A DNA stretch of 64,000 bases, taken from positions 165,317,220 through 165,381,219 of the forward strand of contig NC_071390.1 in the NCBI RefSeq assembly GCF_022682495.2, in the 5' to 3' direction. Origin of the DNA: Desmodus rotundus (Eukaryota; Chordata; Mammalia; Chiroptera; Phyllostomidae). Each line of letters begins with the position of its first letter. Position 1 is the first letter of the stretch. Below are positions 34,291 to 46,807 of this stretch, one piece after another. Under the pieces are notes generated by a model. The model did no database searches. It saw only the letters and a list, made by a program, of their open reading frames with translations, and was not told where the DNA came from. Both the position numbers and the translations under genes were made by a program.

Positions 34291-35060
34291 TCCTTCTCAT
34301 TTTTCGGCCCTTTCAATCTAATGAAACTCTCACAGCATATCCCAATCGACCAGCACCAGTGTTGATAGAACAAGAGCTTCAAATCCCCTGCAGACACAAG
34401 AAAACAGTGGGACTCCCCCTTCCTGATTTTGGGTAATCAGGCTAAACAATGATTAGCGTCAACTTTGATTGATGCCCGAGGAACTGTTCTTTTCACGCTT
34501 CACTCATCCATTCATTACGGAAGAGATGGAAGTGTGAGACCTATGACAGAATATTCTCGCTTTTCTGACAGTGGCTCTTGAAGGAATTTCCTCCTCCTCT
34601 GAGGCCCTGTCCAAGGTTTTAAAATGATAAGTATGCATCCTCCTCGTGCTTATTAACCGTCTCTTTAAAAAGAAATTGACCAGTTTCCCCCTAATGAACT
34701 GGATGGTCTTCATCTACTAGATCTGTTTAACCGCTCTGTCAGTTCTTTTCTCTGGGGACTCACCAATTGGCCCACCATTTCCTGTGTCGATCAGGGCGTG
34801 TATGAGAGCTTGTAAACCTGGCTGGAGAGCTCAATTTCCGTATTGCAGTGCAGAGAGGTGCCTGCGGTCCTCAAACAGTTAATGACCTGCTCGGAGCATC
34901 TGCCGCATCTGCTCCATTTCCAGTGACTTCAGCGCTGAGGAAAATCTGGTTTCAAGTTGGGACACGTTTCTGCACATTTGTGAAGTGTATGCCGAGCATG
35001 ACATGCAATGTGTCAAATTGTGTTCATTTGTGAGGAAGCAGTCCTGAAGTTAGGCCTCCT
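34291..35060. other. Repeat-free block, candidate conserved non-coding element
   Basis: No repeats and no coding frame. It has a dense motif cluster at 34446-34475, 'caatgattagcgtcaactttgattgatg', which holds a TCF/LEF-like CTTTGAT and a PBX/HOX-like TGATTGAT. A CpG-retaining stretch follows at 34780-35030. Function is inferred from texture only. Confidence 0.35.
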
Positions 35061-35334
35061 TCCCTAAGTTTCTCTCCTGTCATTTCTGAGATTTAAGAAA
35101 GGCTTCTAGACCCAGCATCGTCACTTCCACGTGAGACTGCACCATCCACTGGCGATAAATCACACTTGTAACCACTTGAGGTACATTTACTCACAGATGA
35201 TATACATTTTACGATTCATGGAGAGCAAGCTTTGCAACTCATCTGATTTGAAGTAGGTCACAAAGAAGTGTTAGAGTTTCAAAACTCTACCAGGAAATTT
35301 TACTATTTTTATAGCACAGGAGGGGGCTTTTGGG
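35061..35334. other. No gene recognised
   Basis: Unique sequence; nothing supported. Confidence 0.5.
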
Positions 35335-35500
35335 ATGATCTCACACAATCCCTTCCTTTTATAGATTAGGAACCTGAGACCTGGGAAGGTTAATTGATTT
35401 TCCCAAAGTCCCTGAGCTAGTTAGTGGCAGAGCCAACACCAGATCCCATCTTTTTCCTGTCCCAAAGGCCCTCTCTTTCCAATATACCAGCCTGCCTTTG
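35335..35500 (+). repeat. MIR-type SINE fragment
   Basis: 'ccttttatagattaggaacctgagacctgggaaggttaattgattttcccaaagtccctgagctagttagtggcagagcc' matches MIR (TTTTACAGATGAGGAAACTGAGGC ... TTGCCCAAGGTCACACAGCTAGTAAGTGGCAGAGC). Confidence 0.85.
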
Positions 35501-38500
35501 GTCTCTGGCTACACAAACCAGGCTTCTGAAGTCCATTCTGACAGGATTATCTGTTCCACCCTGGGTGGCTGGGTCAGCAATAGATTATTAAATCTTTAGC
35601 TCATTCGGAGCTCTCCAACCTGGGAGATTCTCATCTGCCAGAACTTAATCCGCCAAAAACATGCAAAGGGAAGTAATGACCCACAGAACAGTTACAGAAT
35701 TAGACACTGAAAGCCACTAGTTGGGCACTTCCTGATACCACCTACAGCCAAATTGTGTTGTGGTTAGAAAAACAAAAACCATTTTTTTCTTTCCACTTAC
35801 GCGCCCATGAAAACCTGCACACAGTCTGGTCGGAACCTGTGCAGATAACTCCTGTCAGTACCTCCACTGTGACATCTGCCTAAATGCCAGATGAGTCTGC
35901 CGCATGATAATGAATACAAAATGAATTAATAATGATGTGTGAATTATGAATACAATTTACTGTTCCTCAGACAAAACAGTGTCTTTTTTGAGCATGCACC
36001 TGCATAAACTACCTCCTGCAGGCCTCAGTCACAACCTCCCAGGCTCTCTTCTGGCACACCACCGCCATCTACTGTCGCCGGGGGGGAATGGCAGCCTTCC
36101 TCAAAACGTACCCGGAGCTTGCTCTGTCTGTCCTTTCTTACTACCAAACATATAGGAATATCTGTTTCTATGGATGTTAACACTCTGTGGCTTTTCTACA
36201 GTGAGCCCTCATCCTTCTTTCAGTTACTTTTATTACAAAAACAAAACTACTCCTGAGCAAAAATACTTGGCAGCTTGTTTATCACACCACCCAGTCTAAA
36301 CACGGTGCATAATCCCATCTTGAACTCAAAGCAGTTCTTTGTTTTAAAAAATAATTAAATTACAATGTATTCATGTCCCTCTTGCTGACTTTAAATATAA
36401 CTTGCTTTATGGAAGTCCACCAGCTCATCAGACACTCTGAGGCTTCCAATGTTTTCCCCCACAATAAACTCAGCATTTCTAAACTCGATAGACAGACATC
36501 ATTAAAATGATAAGAGATACTGGCTTTTTCCTTCCACCCTGTAGTGGACAATTGCTGCGTGTTCCCCACTTCCTCCCTGCCCCCAGTATCTATTCTTTAC
36601 GTATGTCTGGATTTCTCCTGTTACAGCAAGGGGATGCTAAGAAATGATTTATTTTTCCAGAGAAGAGAAGAGCACAGGGAGTGTGCAAGAAGGGAGAAAG
36701 ATTAGAAGGTTGTTGTGGGGATTCAAAGGAGCAATAACGGCAGCTTCACCCTGCACAATGGTGGTAAAGGTGGTGAGGAAGGGTAAGGTCGGGGACATAT
36801 TTTGAAGTCAGAGTTGATAAGCATCGCTAATAAATTGCACGTGAAGAGAGAAGAGGAGACTTAAAGACGCCGTCTCAATCAATGCTTGTCCTGAACACTG
36901 GCTGGGAGGCAAAACCAGGAGTTCTGTTTTAGACACTTTGAGTGCGAGATTCCTACTCAATGTTCTGATAGAACTGTGTGCCGATAGGAATCTATTTGGC
37001 ATGCTGGTTTCCTTTCGGGAAATCAATCTTTTTCTATAATGCACAGGCCAGGTAGGGCTATCAATTATGGTGTTCTACCTGGACTGTTGATAGGTGCAGA
37101 GCTGTAGACAAATCTGCTATGTCTGAAACAACTAAATTAAAAAGTGAAACTGTAGTTTTATTTCTTCAAAGTTCAGAAAAATCTGTGTAAACTCTCAGCC
37201 AGGGCTAGAATTCATATTAAAGCGGTGTTGTTAGAAACAAGCCACGTGGCCATCTGTGGATTCTTCCTTATGCTTTGCATGCTCTGATTCTGATATGAAA
37301 AACTGAAATGAAAATGAAAACGCACACAATCTCTCCCTCTGCCTCTGTGTGTGTGGGAGCTTGACCCCAAATCCCTGAGGCCCTCCGCTCTGACCTGATT
37401 CTGTGACACTGAAGAGCAGAAATAGGCCGTGTATTTCATTGTAACTAGCCCCACCCCACTACGACTTAGTCCATTTATTTTCCAGATCACAGTTTTCACA
37501 ATCTCATGTCCTCTTTAAAGGTATTTGCTAAGATTTAGGAAGAGAGGATATTGTTGCCAAGTAACCAGACTCAGAGAAAGAAATCAGTTAGGCGGTACAT
37601 AGCAGAAAGTGAGAATAAAAATTCCGAAAGTTCTTCAAAATCACTATTAATAATAAGGGTTACCTGTTCAAATTTGATTCTCCATGGTAAGATACATCCA
37701 TATTTGAATTTTCCAAACACATGTTGACATTCAAAAAAAAAAAAGGTAACTGTGGATAAGTAACGTCATCTCACTTCTGAAATCACATATTAACTGAATA
37801 AAGGGGAGGGAAAGGTAGGTTCACAGTTGCAATACAAATAAATAATAATTAATAAATAAATATATAAGAATAAACTATGTTTTGCATACTCACAACTGCA
37901 AACCTACTTTGCCCGCTCCTGCATTTCTACGGCATTATATTGAAAAAGCCCAATGTTCACCTTCTATTAATCCATCTACCAAATAAATACACACAAGCAT
38001 GAACTGTCAGAGGAGCTGGGATGCGCACCGACTGAATCACATCATGCAGCCGGAGGAAATTCGGCACATGCGGAAATAAACTTTCATAACAAACAGGTGG
38101 AAGAGGCGATTCGTTATGAGCAGAAAACGTTTCTAATTTTAGAGTATCCATTTACTTTTGGTAAAGTTACACACAATCCTAAAAATTTCACTTTGCCCTT
38201 CACAATCTTTTCTACCATCCCTAGATAACACGTCTACTTTTCCTTTTTGTTTCCGAACTGTCTTCTACCTGCCCATCAAACCTCAATTCTACAGATCATA
38301 GCGCAAAATTCATTTTTTCTTCTTTTCTCCGAGACAAAAAGAGACTACTCATTTGATCCTTCTTACTGAAATATTGAACAGAGAGTTTAATAGCTTTAAC
38401 AAAATCTTTTATTTTACATGTCAAAGTCATTCTATTCATACAGTGCATTTGCAATGCTGACAAAATTTTATCCTATGCACAAAATATTCCATGCCGTTCT

Positions 38501-38835
38501 CCGTGGTTTTTGGCATTTTGTCCCTCTCCATTAATATAGTTAAGGGTAATGAATATGCACTGGGGTGGCCACATAGAAAAGGAGTGATTGGAGGCAGGAC
38601 TCACAGGCATGGAAACATTTACTAGGTAATGTCATCAGATACCAATTGCAAATCAAACTTATAAATACCTAATAGGTATTTAGGAATGAATAACATACAT
38701 TTTTCAATTGATTTAAGTTCTATGTTACATCTAAAGTTTGCCACTGTATATATTAAAGAAAGAAAGAAATGGTAGAGATTCCAACAGGTTTCTTCAGCAC
38801 ATAAAACCAAGCACAATACGATCAAGTCTGTGGGA
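35501..38835. other. No gene recognised; AT-rich simple repeat
   Basis: Unique sequence. An AAAT-rich stretch lies at about 37836-37870. 35530-35720 is repeat-free with homeodomain-like TTATTAAAT and GATTATC motifs. I see no gene: frames stay under 96 codons. Confidence 0.45.
36063..36077 (-). promoter_or_regulatory. CTCF-like motif, reversed
   Basis: CGCCATCTACTGTCG matches the reverse CTCF core GCGCCMYCTRSTGGY except at the last positions. Occupancy unknown. Confidence 0.35.
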
Positions 38836-39270
38836 GATACTGCTGTTTATCCTCCAGTGCATAAACGTCCACCCCCCTGTCTTTGTAAGAGAATCCTTAG
38901 CTCAGCATTTAGTCCCCTGGACTAGAGACTACATTCCTTGTCATCCCTTGCAGCAAGGTATGGCCATATGCCTCAGTTCTGGCTAGTGGGTTGTAAGGGA
39001 GGTGGCAGGTCAGTACTCCAGATTGTGCCCCTAAAGGGAAAGGGGGTGGCCGTGCCCTCACACGCTGTTACAGCCTGGTGTGTGTGCATGATGGTGAACC
39101 AGCCTGAGCAACACAGGTTAGTGCAACCCCTTAGAAATGGAAGAATAAAAGGACAGAAAGATCACAGTTCTCTGAGGACTCCACCAGCTCAACTTTAATG
39201 TGAGTGTAAAATGAACTTCTACCTTGTTTAAGTGAATTTTATTATGGCTCTCTGCTTCAGATGGTAATTC
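38836..39270 (+). mobile_element. Degraded MLT1-like (MaLR) LTR
   Basis: 'tggccatatgcctcagttctggctagtgggttgtaagggaggtg', 'gccctaaagggaaagggggtggccgtgcc', and 'aatgtgagtgtaaaatgaacttctaccttgtttaagtgaattttatt' match in order an old MaLR LTR (TGGCCATGTGACTCAGTTCTGGCCAATGGG ... GTGAGAGAGAAATAAACTTCTATCTTGTTTAAGCCACTG). Edges approximate. Confidence 0.65.
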
Positions 39271-39689
39271 TATACCCTAAGAACGCAATGATTATTTCTG
39301 CAGGCAAAAATATACCTCCCCCAAATCCTTTTTATAGGAGTGATATCAGAAAGGCTTTACCTTACAAAGTATAAAAGGTGGGTCTTAACCCTTGAATATG
39401 CTAAATAAAGAGACAGCCAGGCTATTCTAGGCTGCCACGTGATAACTCTTTTTGTGATGTTAATGTGTACCCTGGGTGATTCACTGCAAAGCGGAAATAT
39501 TACAGAGACTGGGTAAAATCTACTTTGCTTGATTCTCTGGAAAATTTTTATTTAAATTGCTCACTAAAAAAAAAAAGTCACCATGTCACTCATAGCTTTA
39601 CACAAAGAGTTTTCAATAATTGTCTAGTATGCGCAAGTCCCATATGTCTCTATTTTTGAGGAAGGACAAATGCCTAGTCAAATGAAGGT
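39271..39689. other. No gene recognised
   Basis: Unique sequence; nothing supported. Confidence 0.5.
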
Positions 39690-39930
39690 AGGTCTGGGTT
39701 TGAAAGGGCTCAGTTAAGTCTACACACTGTAAAACTCCTGGCAACTTATGTAACCTCGCTAGGCCCCAACTTCCTCATATGTAAAAAAGGATACCATTAG
39801 TTCCTAACTCAAGGGTTATGATAATTGAAGACGACAATGTGTATAGAGCCCTGGAAGATGTCCGCACGAAGGAACCGTTCAGTGTATGCCTGCCAGTGTA
39901 ATTATTATTGGTGTTATTATTCTATGATTG
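39690..39930 (-). repeat. MIR SINE, reversed
   Basis: 'cctggcaacttatgtaacctcgctaggccccaacttcctcatatgtaaaaaaggataccattagt...gtgtatagagccctgga...tgttattattc' is MIR antisense (GGCAAGTTACTTAACCTCTCTGAGCCTCAGTTTCCTCATCTGTAAAATGGGGATA). Confidence 0.88.
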
Positions 39931-40770
39931 TGTAGCATACACACATTGTAAGAAATAATGAGACAGAATAATGTAGACAACTGTCTACAGGTGGAAATGA
40001 GCACTGGGGTGAATGGGTGTCCCTTGTGGAGGGACAGTGTGCATACATGCATGAGCACCCTGAGACCACACTTGTTTTACAGTTGTGAAGAGACACGAAA
40101 GCTCTTCTGAAAGCCATAGTTTCAGAAGGGAAAGGAGATTTGAAGGAGACAAACTGACAGAGTGAAGTTTTTTGTCACTTCCATCAGAATTGAAGCAGCA
40201 GGAATAAACTGAAGGGTGAGAGCTAAATTCCCTTTTCCATTACCTTAGAGCCAGGTTAAAAAGCAAGCCAGCTGTCTGCTTCCCGGGACATCCTATGAAA
40301 AGTAGCGCACCAACATCAGGGGCATAAATCGGAACTAAAGCAGAGGTATCTTAGATGTCCACCTCTGATTCCCACAGGATGTAATGTGCAGCTCACAGGA
40401 GACGTGAGCCAGTCTCCTTCCCAGAGAAGGACAGGGTGCATGTGGCTGTGAGTTACACACACACACACACACACACACACTTCGTGGCCCCACCCAGTCT
40501 CTGGGAGGTAGAAGGACAAACTACTCTCAGGCACAGGTGGGTCTCCAATTTAGAGAGCAGCAACTTGGATCTCCTGAAAATAATCCCTGTCAGCTGAAAT
40601 TCTGAAAGCAATGTTTGCTCCCAAAATCATAGGATTTATTTCATTATCTGCAGTTCATGCCTTTTAAGACGCCTTCCAAAAACTTGTGTGTTTAGGAAAA
40701 TTATTTTTAAAAATGGAAGCAAGAATATAGAAATTTTGGGCCAGTTTAGTCAATATGCAAGACAGAAAAC
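39931..40770. other. No gene recognised; CA repeat inside
   Basis: Unique sequence holding the CA microsatellite at 40455-40480. Confidence 0.5.
40455..40480 (+). repeat. (AC)13 microsatellite
   Basis: Uninterrupted AC dinucleotides, likely polymorphic. Confidence 0.95.
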
Positions 40771-40781
40771 ATAACTTGAAA

Positions 40782-41149
40782 GAAGGAGCTCTTACCCTTT
40801 GCAACAGTGCGTATGGAACGGAGAGCATTATGCTGAGTGAGATAAACCAGGCGGTGAGGGACAAACACCATATGATCTCACCTATAAGTGGAACCTAATG
40901 AACACAACAAACAAGCAAGCAAAATATAAACAGAGACATTGGAATAAAGAATAGACTGACAGTACCAAGGGGAAGGGGGGGGTAACAGGGAAAGAAAGGG
41001 AAGGGTCGTCAAGGAACATGTATAAAGAACCCATAGACAAAGCCAAAGAGGGGTAGTATTGAGGTGGGAGGTGGAGGTGGGGGGGGGGGGGAAACGGAGA
41101 CAACTGCACTTGAAAAACAATTAAAAATAATAATAGAAAAAAAGAAAAA
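40782..41149 (+). mobile_element. Young bat L1, strongly 5'-truncated
   Basis: Carries the last ORF2 stretch ('gagagcattatgctgagtgagataaaccaggcggtgagg', 'accatatgatctcacctataagtggaacctaatgaac') and the full G-rich 3' UTR, ending in 'acttgaaaaacaattaaaaataat' and an A-rich tail. An 11-bp duplication ATAACTTGAAA lies at 40771-40781 and 41150-41160. A G13 run at 41079-41091 gives it a strong G-quadruplex-prone stretch. Confidence 0.94.
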
Positions 41150-41160
41150 ATAACTTGAAA

Positions 41161-42559
41161 ATAACTTTACTTATACTCCATCCATGTATATTACTCCCAT
41201 CTCTACTGTACATAATGATTATTAATATCTATATATTAGTAGCAGTAAAGCTTTGAGAAAAGTTCTAAAAAAATAAAATTATCAGTTATGATCAAAGTAT
41301 TGAAAAATTCCTTGTTTTATGTTCAATCTAATATTTGTGATTTTTCTTATAATCCCTCCCCCACATATTCCAAATGTTGAACAAATATTTAAATAATTTT
41401 GAGAAAGGGTAAGAATTCTAGAATAATATATAAGATTCAGTAACATAGATGTTTGATTTATCTCATTCCAAAGAAATATTAAAATAATAATCAGCTAATG
41501 CCAGTAATAATAAAAATTACAAAACTGTTAGAGCAGAGAGATCTAGACGTGTAGGTGGATCCCTGTCCAAGAGATTTTAAGAAATTCAAATGTATCGAAG
41601 CCCCAGAGAGAGGGTGGGATATTGATGACTAATGTAACCAGTCAAAACAAGTTAAAGATCAGAGGTGCCTAATGCAAAGACGGGAGCTGGGAGTGCTGTG
41701 GCACCCTAGCGTGGTGTGACCCCCTGACACACCCTGCATAACACAGACAGACAGTAAGACCTGGGCTCAGAAACAGTGACATTAATGGAAAGACTGTACA
41801 TACAAGTAGGTTTCCCCAACTCAATCCTGAAATGTGGAGCAATCCAAGAGTGGGGCACCCTGGAAACATACCCATATACAACAAAAGCCACAGTTACCAC
41901 AAGAAAAACAGTAAGGCAAAGAAACTAGGGTGAACAGTACCAGAAATGTCATGAGGAGTTCTTGGCACAAAACAGCAGTCTGATGACCAGCTCCCACCCA
42001 TCCTAACCCATTTGACAACTCTGTCCGCTTACACATACAAAAAGCTTTTAGTACATTTAGGTGTTTATGTTTGATTGTCGGTTGTTTGGTTTTGTTTTTG
42101 ATTTTTTAAATGGCCTCTAACAAATACCATTTTACCTATGCAGGTGCGAATGTATTCACCAGTTCATTCAGCCAATGATGTATTCATCCAACAAACATAA
42201 TAAAATATCAGAAAAGCATGTGGGAAAAAACATAAGAGACAGGTTTACTGGAAAGAGTTTAATTTACCCAAGGAAACAAAGATCAGAAACATGAAGACTT
42301 GTGTTTGCTCATAATGACTTTGATCTTCCCTACCACTGCTGACAGTGAGTTATTTCCCAGTGTGACAAGCACGGTGAATGCCCCAGTAAACGTGATGTGG
42401 CCTTAACGCGCAAGAAGTCTGCATTGTGCAGGAGGCACCAGCCCCAAAGTGCTGCAGTGGGGGAACTCCATGTGCCACAGACAGTGTGCAGGATGGAGAA
42501 GAGGCCTGGACCTCAAATGGTTCAGGGAATACAATGAACAGGAAACAAAGCATTCCAGA
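41161..42559. other. No gene recognised
   Basis: AT-rich to 41520, then a GC-balanced, repeat-free stretch (41530-42050). Overlapping minus frames of 64-71 codons at 41669-42036 fail to join into a gene and have no known domain. Confidence 0.45.
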
Positions 42560-42797
42560 GTCCTACATGGATAGAGACTGAAAACTTTGAAATAAAACAT
42601 AGACAATGGTATGGTAGCTCCCAGAGGGAAGAGGGCTCAGGGATTAGCAGAGGGCAAAGGGGGTCAAATATATGGTGACAGAAGATTTGAATTTGCCTAG
42701 TAGGCACACAATGCAATATGCAGGTGATGTATCGTAGGAATGTACACTTGAAACCTATATATTTATTAACCAATATCAGCCCAATAAATTTAGTTTT
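42560..42797 (+). mobile_element. L1 3' end, old subfamily
   Basis: 'gaaataaaacatagacaatggtatggtagctcccagaggg' to 'aggcacacaatgcaatatgcaggtgatgtatcgtaggaatgtacacttgaaacctatatatttattaaccaatatcagcccaataaatt' is an L1 3' UTR ending in the CCAATAAATTCAATAAA form. Older than the copies at 40.8 and 54.0 kb. Confidence 0.8.
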
Positions 42798-43236
42798 AAA
42801 AGGAATCGAACCAAACTAAAAAAAAATAAAAATAAAAAACACAAACCTACGGCAAAATCACTTCCAGAAGAAATCCAGAACTTAAAAACATGAGACAGTG
42901 GTTCCAAATTTCGATATAGTCATTGGACATGAAGAGCACCTTCAACAACGGAAAGAGAATGTCTCTTCTCCATACGCTCCCGTAGATGCTCCCGCAGCGA
43001 TGCCACCCTTCCCTTTACGGTTTCACTTACACGCATTCCCTTCCCCATTTACCTGGGCACAATACCTTCAACAAAGAAGTCACCTGATATGTTGGTTGAA
43101 TTACTGTATTAATAAATCAACCAAAACTTTTAAAAATCAGTATATCAATAAATTGAATAACTTTACTGAGATTTTTTGAACAAAGTATATGGCACAATGT
43201 CTCTGCCTTTGCTGTTGTTTGAGGCCCTTTGTTCTA
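42798..43236. other. No gene recognised
   Basis: A-rich tail then unique sequence up to the mariner. Confidence 0.5.
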
Positions 43237-44574
43237 TGAGGTCTGTCCATAAAGTATCCAGCCAAGTACCATGGAAAATAGAGACATTTATGGAAGAAGA
43301 TACAAGAAACATTGTACATAGGACAATGACACCTCAATCCCCTTCAGATTACCTTGGAATACTCACACAGTTCTCCCCATGTCTCTTCCACTGTTCAAAA
43401 CACTCTGCAAAATCCTTTATTGGAGTTGCAATCAGTTGCCTCGTCATATTTTCCTGAATCTCATCAACGGTCTGAAATCTGTTCCCTTTCAGAGGTGATT
43501 TCAGTTTTGGGAAAAGCCAGAAGTCTCAGGGCACCAAATCTGGACGGTAGGAAGGCTAAGTCACCTGGGTGATTTGACATTTCATCAAAAAACCCTGCAC
43601 AAGACGTGATGCATGAGCAGGCGCATTGTTGTGATGAAGCTGCCAGTCACCAGTTGTCCATAGCTAAGGCAGTGTTCATTGCATCTCTCAACCGATGGAG
43701 AACACGGAGGTAGTACTCCTTATTAAGTGCTTGTCCTGAAGGGCATACTCATGACAGACGACACCTTCCCAATCAAAAAACACAGGTAACATGGTTTTGA
43801 TTTTGCTAGGACTTTGCCAGGGCTTCCTTAGGCATGGAGAACCAGGCGAATTCCTTTGGGACTAACAGGCCTTCATTTCCAGATCATAGCTGCAGACCTA
43901 CAATTCATCTCTAGTAATGACCTTCTTGAGGAAATCTGGTTCATTGATAGCGGTATGAATCAAGTCATTAGCAACTGCAGCATGATATTCCTTCTGCTCT
44001 GGCAGAAGAAGCCGTGGAGTGAACTTTGACATAACACATTTCATGCCAAGATCCTGCTTCAAAATCTTGGACACAGTGGTGTTTGGAATCCCCAGATCAG
44101 CTTCTAGTTCTCGCACTGTCAGTCACTGATATTTGTTGACTGCAGCCTGTACACGTTTAACATTCTCAGGTGTTCTGCTTGTTGCAGGCCTTCCAGAAGG
44201 TGGATCACTTTCAACAGATTCTCAACCATTTTTGAAGCATTGGTGTCACATTTTTATTTGCACTGCACTCATTGCATCATCCCCAAAAGACTTCTAAATC
44301 ATCTGAACAGTTTCCACAGAGGAATGTTCAAGCTTAATGCAAAATTTGATACACATTCATTGCTCTACTCGCTCAGTCATTTTGAATGCAACAGCCACAC
44401 AGTGCACATGCTCACTCGATGGCATCAACCACCCCACTGACTGGCATAGTGAAGTCGTCATTGTTCACACATGTGCATTCCAGTCCACTCTCCTTGGCTG
44501 CCAAGTTACATGGATGTCACGCAAACTGTTCTTGTTATATTAACAATGACTGGACTTTTTCTGGACAGACCTCA
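43237..44574 (-). mobile_element. Mariner (Tc1/mariner) element, full length, inactive
   Basis: The ends are inverted: TGAGGTCTGTCCATAAAGTA at 43237 and, on the other strand from 44574, TGAGGTCTGTCCAGAAAAAG. TA dinucleotides at 43235-43236 and 44575-44576 form the expected target-site duplication. At about 1.34 kb it has the usual mariner length. The transposase runs on the minus strand and is broken by several stops. It is the same family as the deleted copy at 11248-11922. Confidence 0.95.
43420..44380 (-). pseudogene. Mariner transposase pseudogene
   Basis: Minus-strand reading starts near ATG 44380 (MTERVEQ, then a stop). Codons continue as IKFCIKLEHSSVETVQM, a mariner N-terminal helix-turn-helix signature, then SGRPATSRTPENVKRVQAAV (linker). 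The longest open stretch, 43898-44116 (72 codons), holds TVRELEADLGIPNTTVSKIL (second HTH), the PRLLLPEQKE motif, and ITRDEL with the first catalytic Asp. The second catalytic motif reads LHHNNAPAHA, with Asn where Asp is expected (the copy at 11.5 kb has LHHDTAPAHA). Stops and frame changes follow. The enzyme, a DDD cut-and-paste transposase, is therefore dead in several ways. Confidence 0.88.
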
Positions 44575-44576
44575 TA

Positions 44577-44999
44577 TTAACCACCTCTTTAAAAATCTTG
44601 ACTTTAGAATAGTCTAATCCATATACATTAAAGAAAGGTAAGTTTAGGGTGCTTAGAAGGCCTTCAAAATATAAAACTTCATATAAAAGTCATAATTCAT
44701 TTTATTATAATCATCAAAGCATATTTTTTAGACCTATTCATAATTCTTCAGATTTTAGGTTTTGCAGGATTTTTAGTGGGGATTTTGGAGCCATTGGATT
44801 TTCATCCACAATGCCTACTGTTGTCATTATATATGGTATTTTGTAAAACCAACTACAAATATACAAATTCTGACTCATCACTAAAGAAGTTTCATCTTAC
44901 AAAACTTATTATTAGTGCACAGTGTTTACAGCTTAGGAAAATCTTTTGCGGTATTGTATTTTAGATACATTTTTTCTGAATTTTATCAATAAATTACTA
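44577..44999. other. No gene recognised
   Basis: AT-rich unique sequence; nothing supported. Confidence 0.5.
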
Positions 45000-45232
45000 T
45001 TTATAGAACACCTCCCACAGTACATACAGGCTATCTATGTACCTTTTTAACACTATCTGAATCATCTTTACAAGAACCCTGTAAGGTAAGGATTTTTTCT
45101 CCCTATATTTTAGACAATAAACTGAAATTTATTTGGGTTAAATTATCTAGCCAAGGTCATAAGAGTGAAAGTAACAGAACTTGGATTTATGGTGAAGTCA
45201 GTGTCTGATACTTGAACTTTAATTTCTCTGAG
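45000..45232 (+). repeat. MIR SINE
   Basis: 'atctgaatcatctttacaagaaccctgtaaggtaaggattttttctccctatattttagacaataaactgaaatttatttggg...tagccaaggtcataagagtgaaagtaacagaacttgga' is MIR order (AATCCTCACAACAACCCTATGAGGTAGG ... TTTTACAGATGAGGAAACTGAGG ... AAGGTCACACAGC). Confidence 0.82.
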
Positions 45233-46807
45233 CTCATTACGTATTAGACGTGCCTCGGGCGATGTATGTAAAATTTCCCCGTGGTATTAGCAGCATCTAA
45301 TTATGAATATAATCTTAAAGACAACATGCTTTGCATTGCACATGAAGAATCTGTTTACTCAGCCAAATAGTTCATTAGTGTCAGAACTGACAGCTCACCT
45401 TTCTTCTCACAGCACCAAGATTGGCATCTGATGGAATGCTTCCATCTACACCTGCACCCCATTATCTGAATAATATCCATGCAAGTTCAACTCCTACCAT
45501 TTCAGTTTATAGGAGCTAGTGCCGTGTCACTGACACATGTAGGTGGTTTGAATATTTCAAGGGAGAAATATAATTAGGAAATTAGAATCTATTTTATTTC
45601 TGAAGCCTATAAGTACTCTATCTTATATTTTAAATTATTTTTTGCTAATATATGCAATCTTTTATGGAATGAATATTCAGTGACCCACTTAAGAATAAGG
45701 TGAAAAAAATTTTTAAATGTTACAACACAGATTCCGATACACTGCACAATATGTTCTCTTCTGCCTGGAATCTAGTGATTACATAGAGGAGTTTGGATGG
45801 CACACCCGGCTTGTGTGTTGGGCTTAGTGCTGTTGCTCAGTGACCTGAGCAACAATTAAGGCTTCTTTGCTTTTTCACTTCCAATAGTACTTCACAAGTA
45901 TATTCATGCTAGCACCAACCTTAACCGTGAGGTATGTCCACAATTACAATTTGATATTTTAAAAGTAATTAATTCTGCTTGTTTTTATTTAAAAATATTG
46001 CTTTGTTACTTTCTTCATTCTTTATTCGGCATAATTTGATATTTTACAGTGTTTTCACCACCATTAGACTCCCCCAGATGGTCTGTTCTCTGGACGTTGT
46101 GTCTGTGACTCATGGAAACCCCTCCCCCAAGGCCAGAGACCAGAGATCCCCCATCAGGCATGAAAGCAACTCTTCCACGGACAAGCTACTTCACACGGCT
46201 GATGGTTGGATGAAGACCATGAATGTTTTCTTTCAATAACATGCCTATGAAACTCCTCTTTCCCCTGTTTCTCAGTAAGAATCTGTGATACTTCATAGCA
46301 TCAGAGAGTGAATCTCTATTTTCCATCCAGTAATAAAATCTCCTTCAAAAGGGTACTTAAGGGTTTCACAACACAGGCTCCCCAGTGGGATGATAAAAGT
46401 AGCATTGTTTGCATCCTTGCTGATGACGATCTGAAGCCATGCTCTTGCTCCCTGTCTCTCTGTCTCTGTCTCTTTCTGTCTTCCTCCCCTCTTCACACAG
46501 AAACTCTCTCTTCCTCTTCTTTCTCTCTCCTCTATTTTTATTTCATCTAGATATGTTCACTCACCCACCCACAGGCCAGTCAGGTTTCAGTTTAAATTTT
46601 CAAACACCTGGGGAAAATCAGGTTAAATTCGAACATTTCAGATGTAGACCTACTTTCAGAATCTGCTTAGAGCATTTGCTTTTGCAAACACGATATCCAC
46701 CTGTAAAAAATATTAGCCCACTAGCTGGATTACCAGTTACAGGATTAGGCCAGAATATCTATTTTATTATTATTTTTGCTTTCAAATTACTCCTATTTAT
46801 TAACTTG
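45233..46807. other. No gene recognised; pyrimidine tract
   Basis: Unique sequence. 46445-46545 is a CT-rich tract with TCTCTGTCTCTGTCTC repeats; the 123-codon plus frame at 46439-46810 passes through it and is low complexity, not a gene. Confidence 0.5.

Noticed and set aside
41669..42036. Three overlapping minus frames that might be exons
   Set aside because: Different frames, no consistent splice sites, no known domain.
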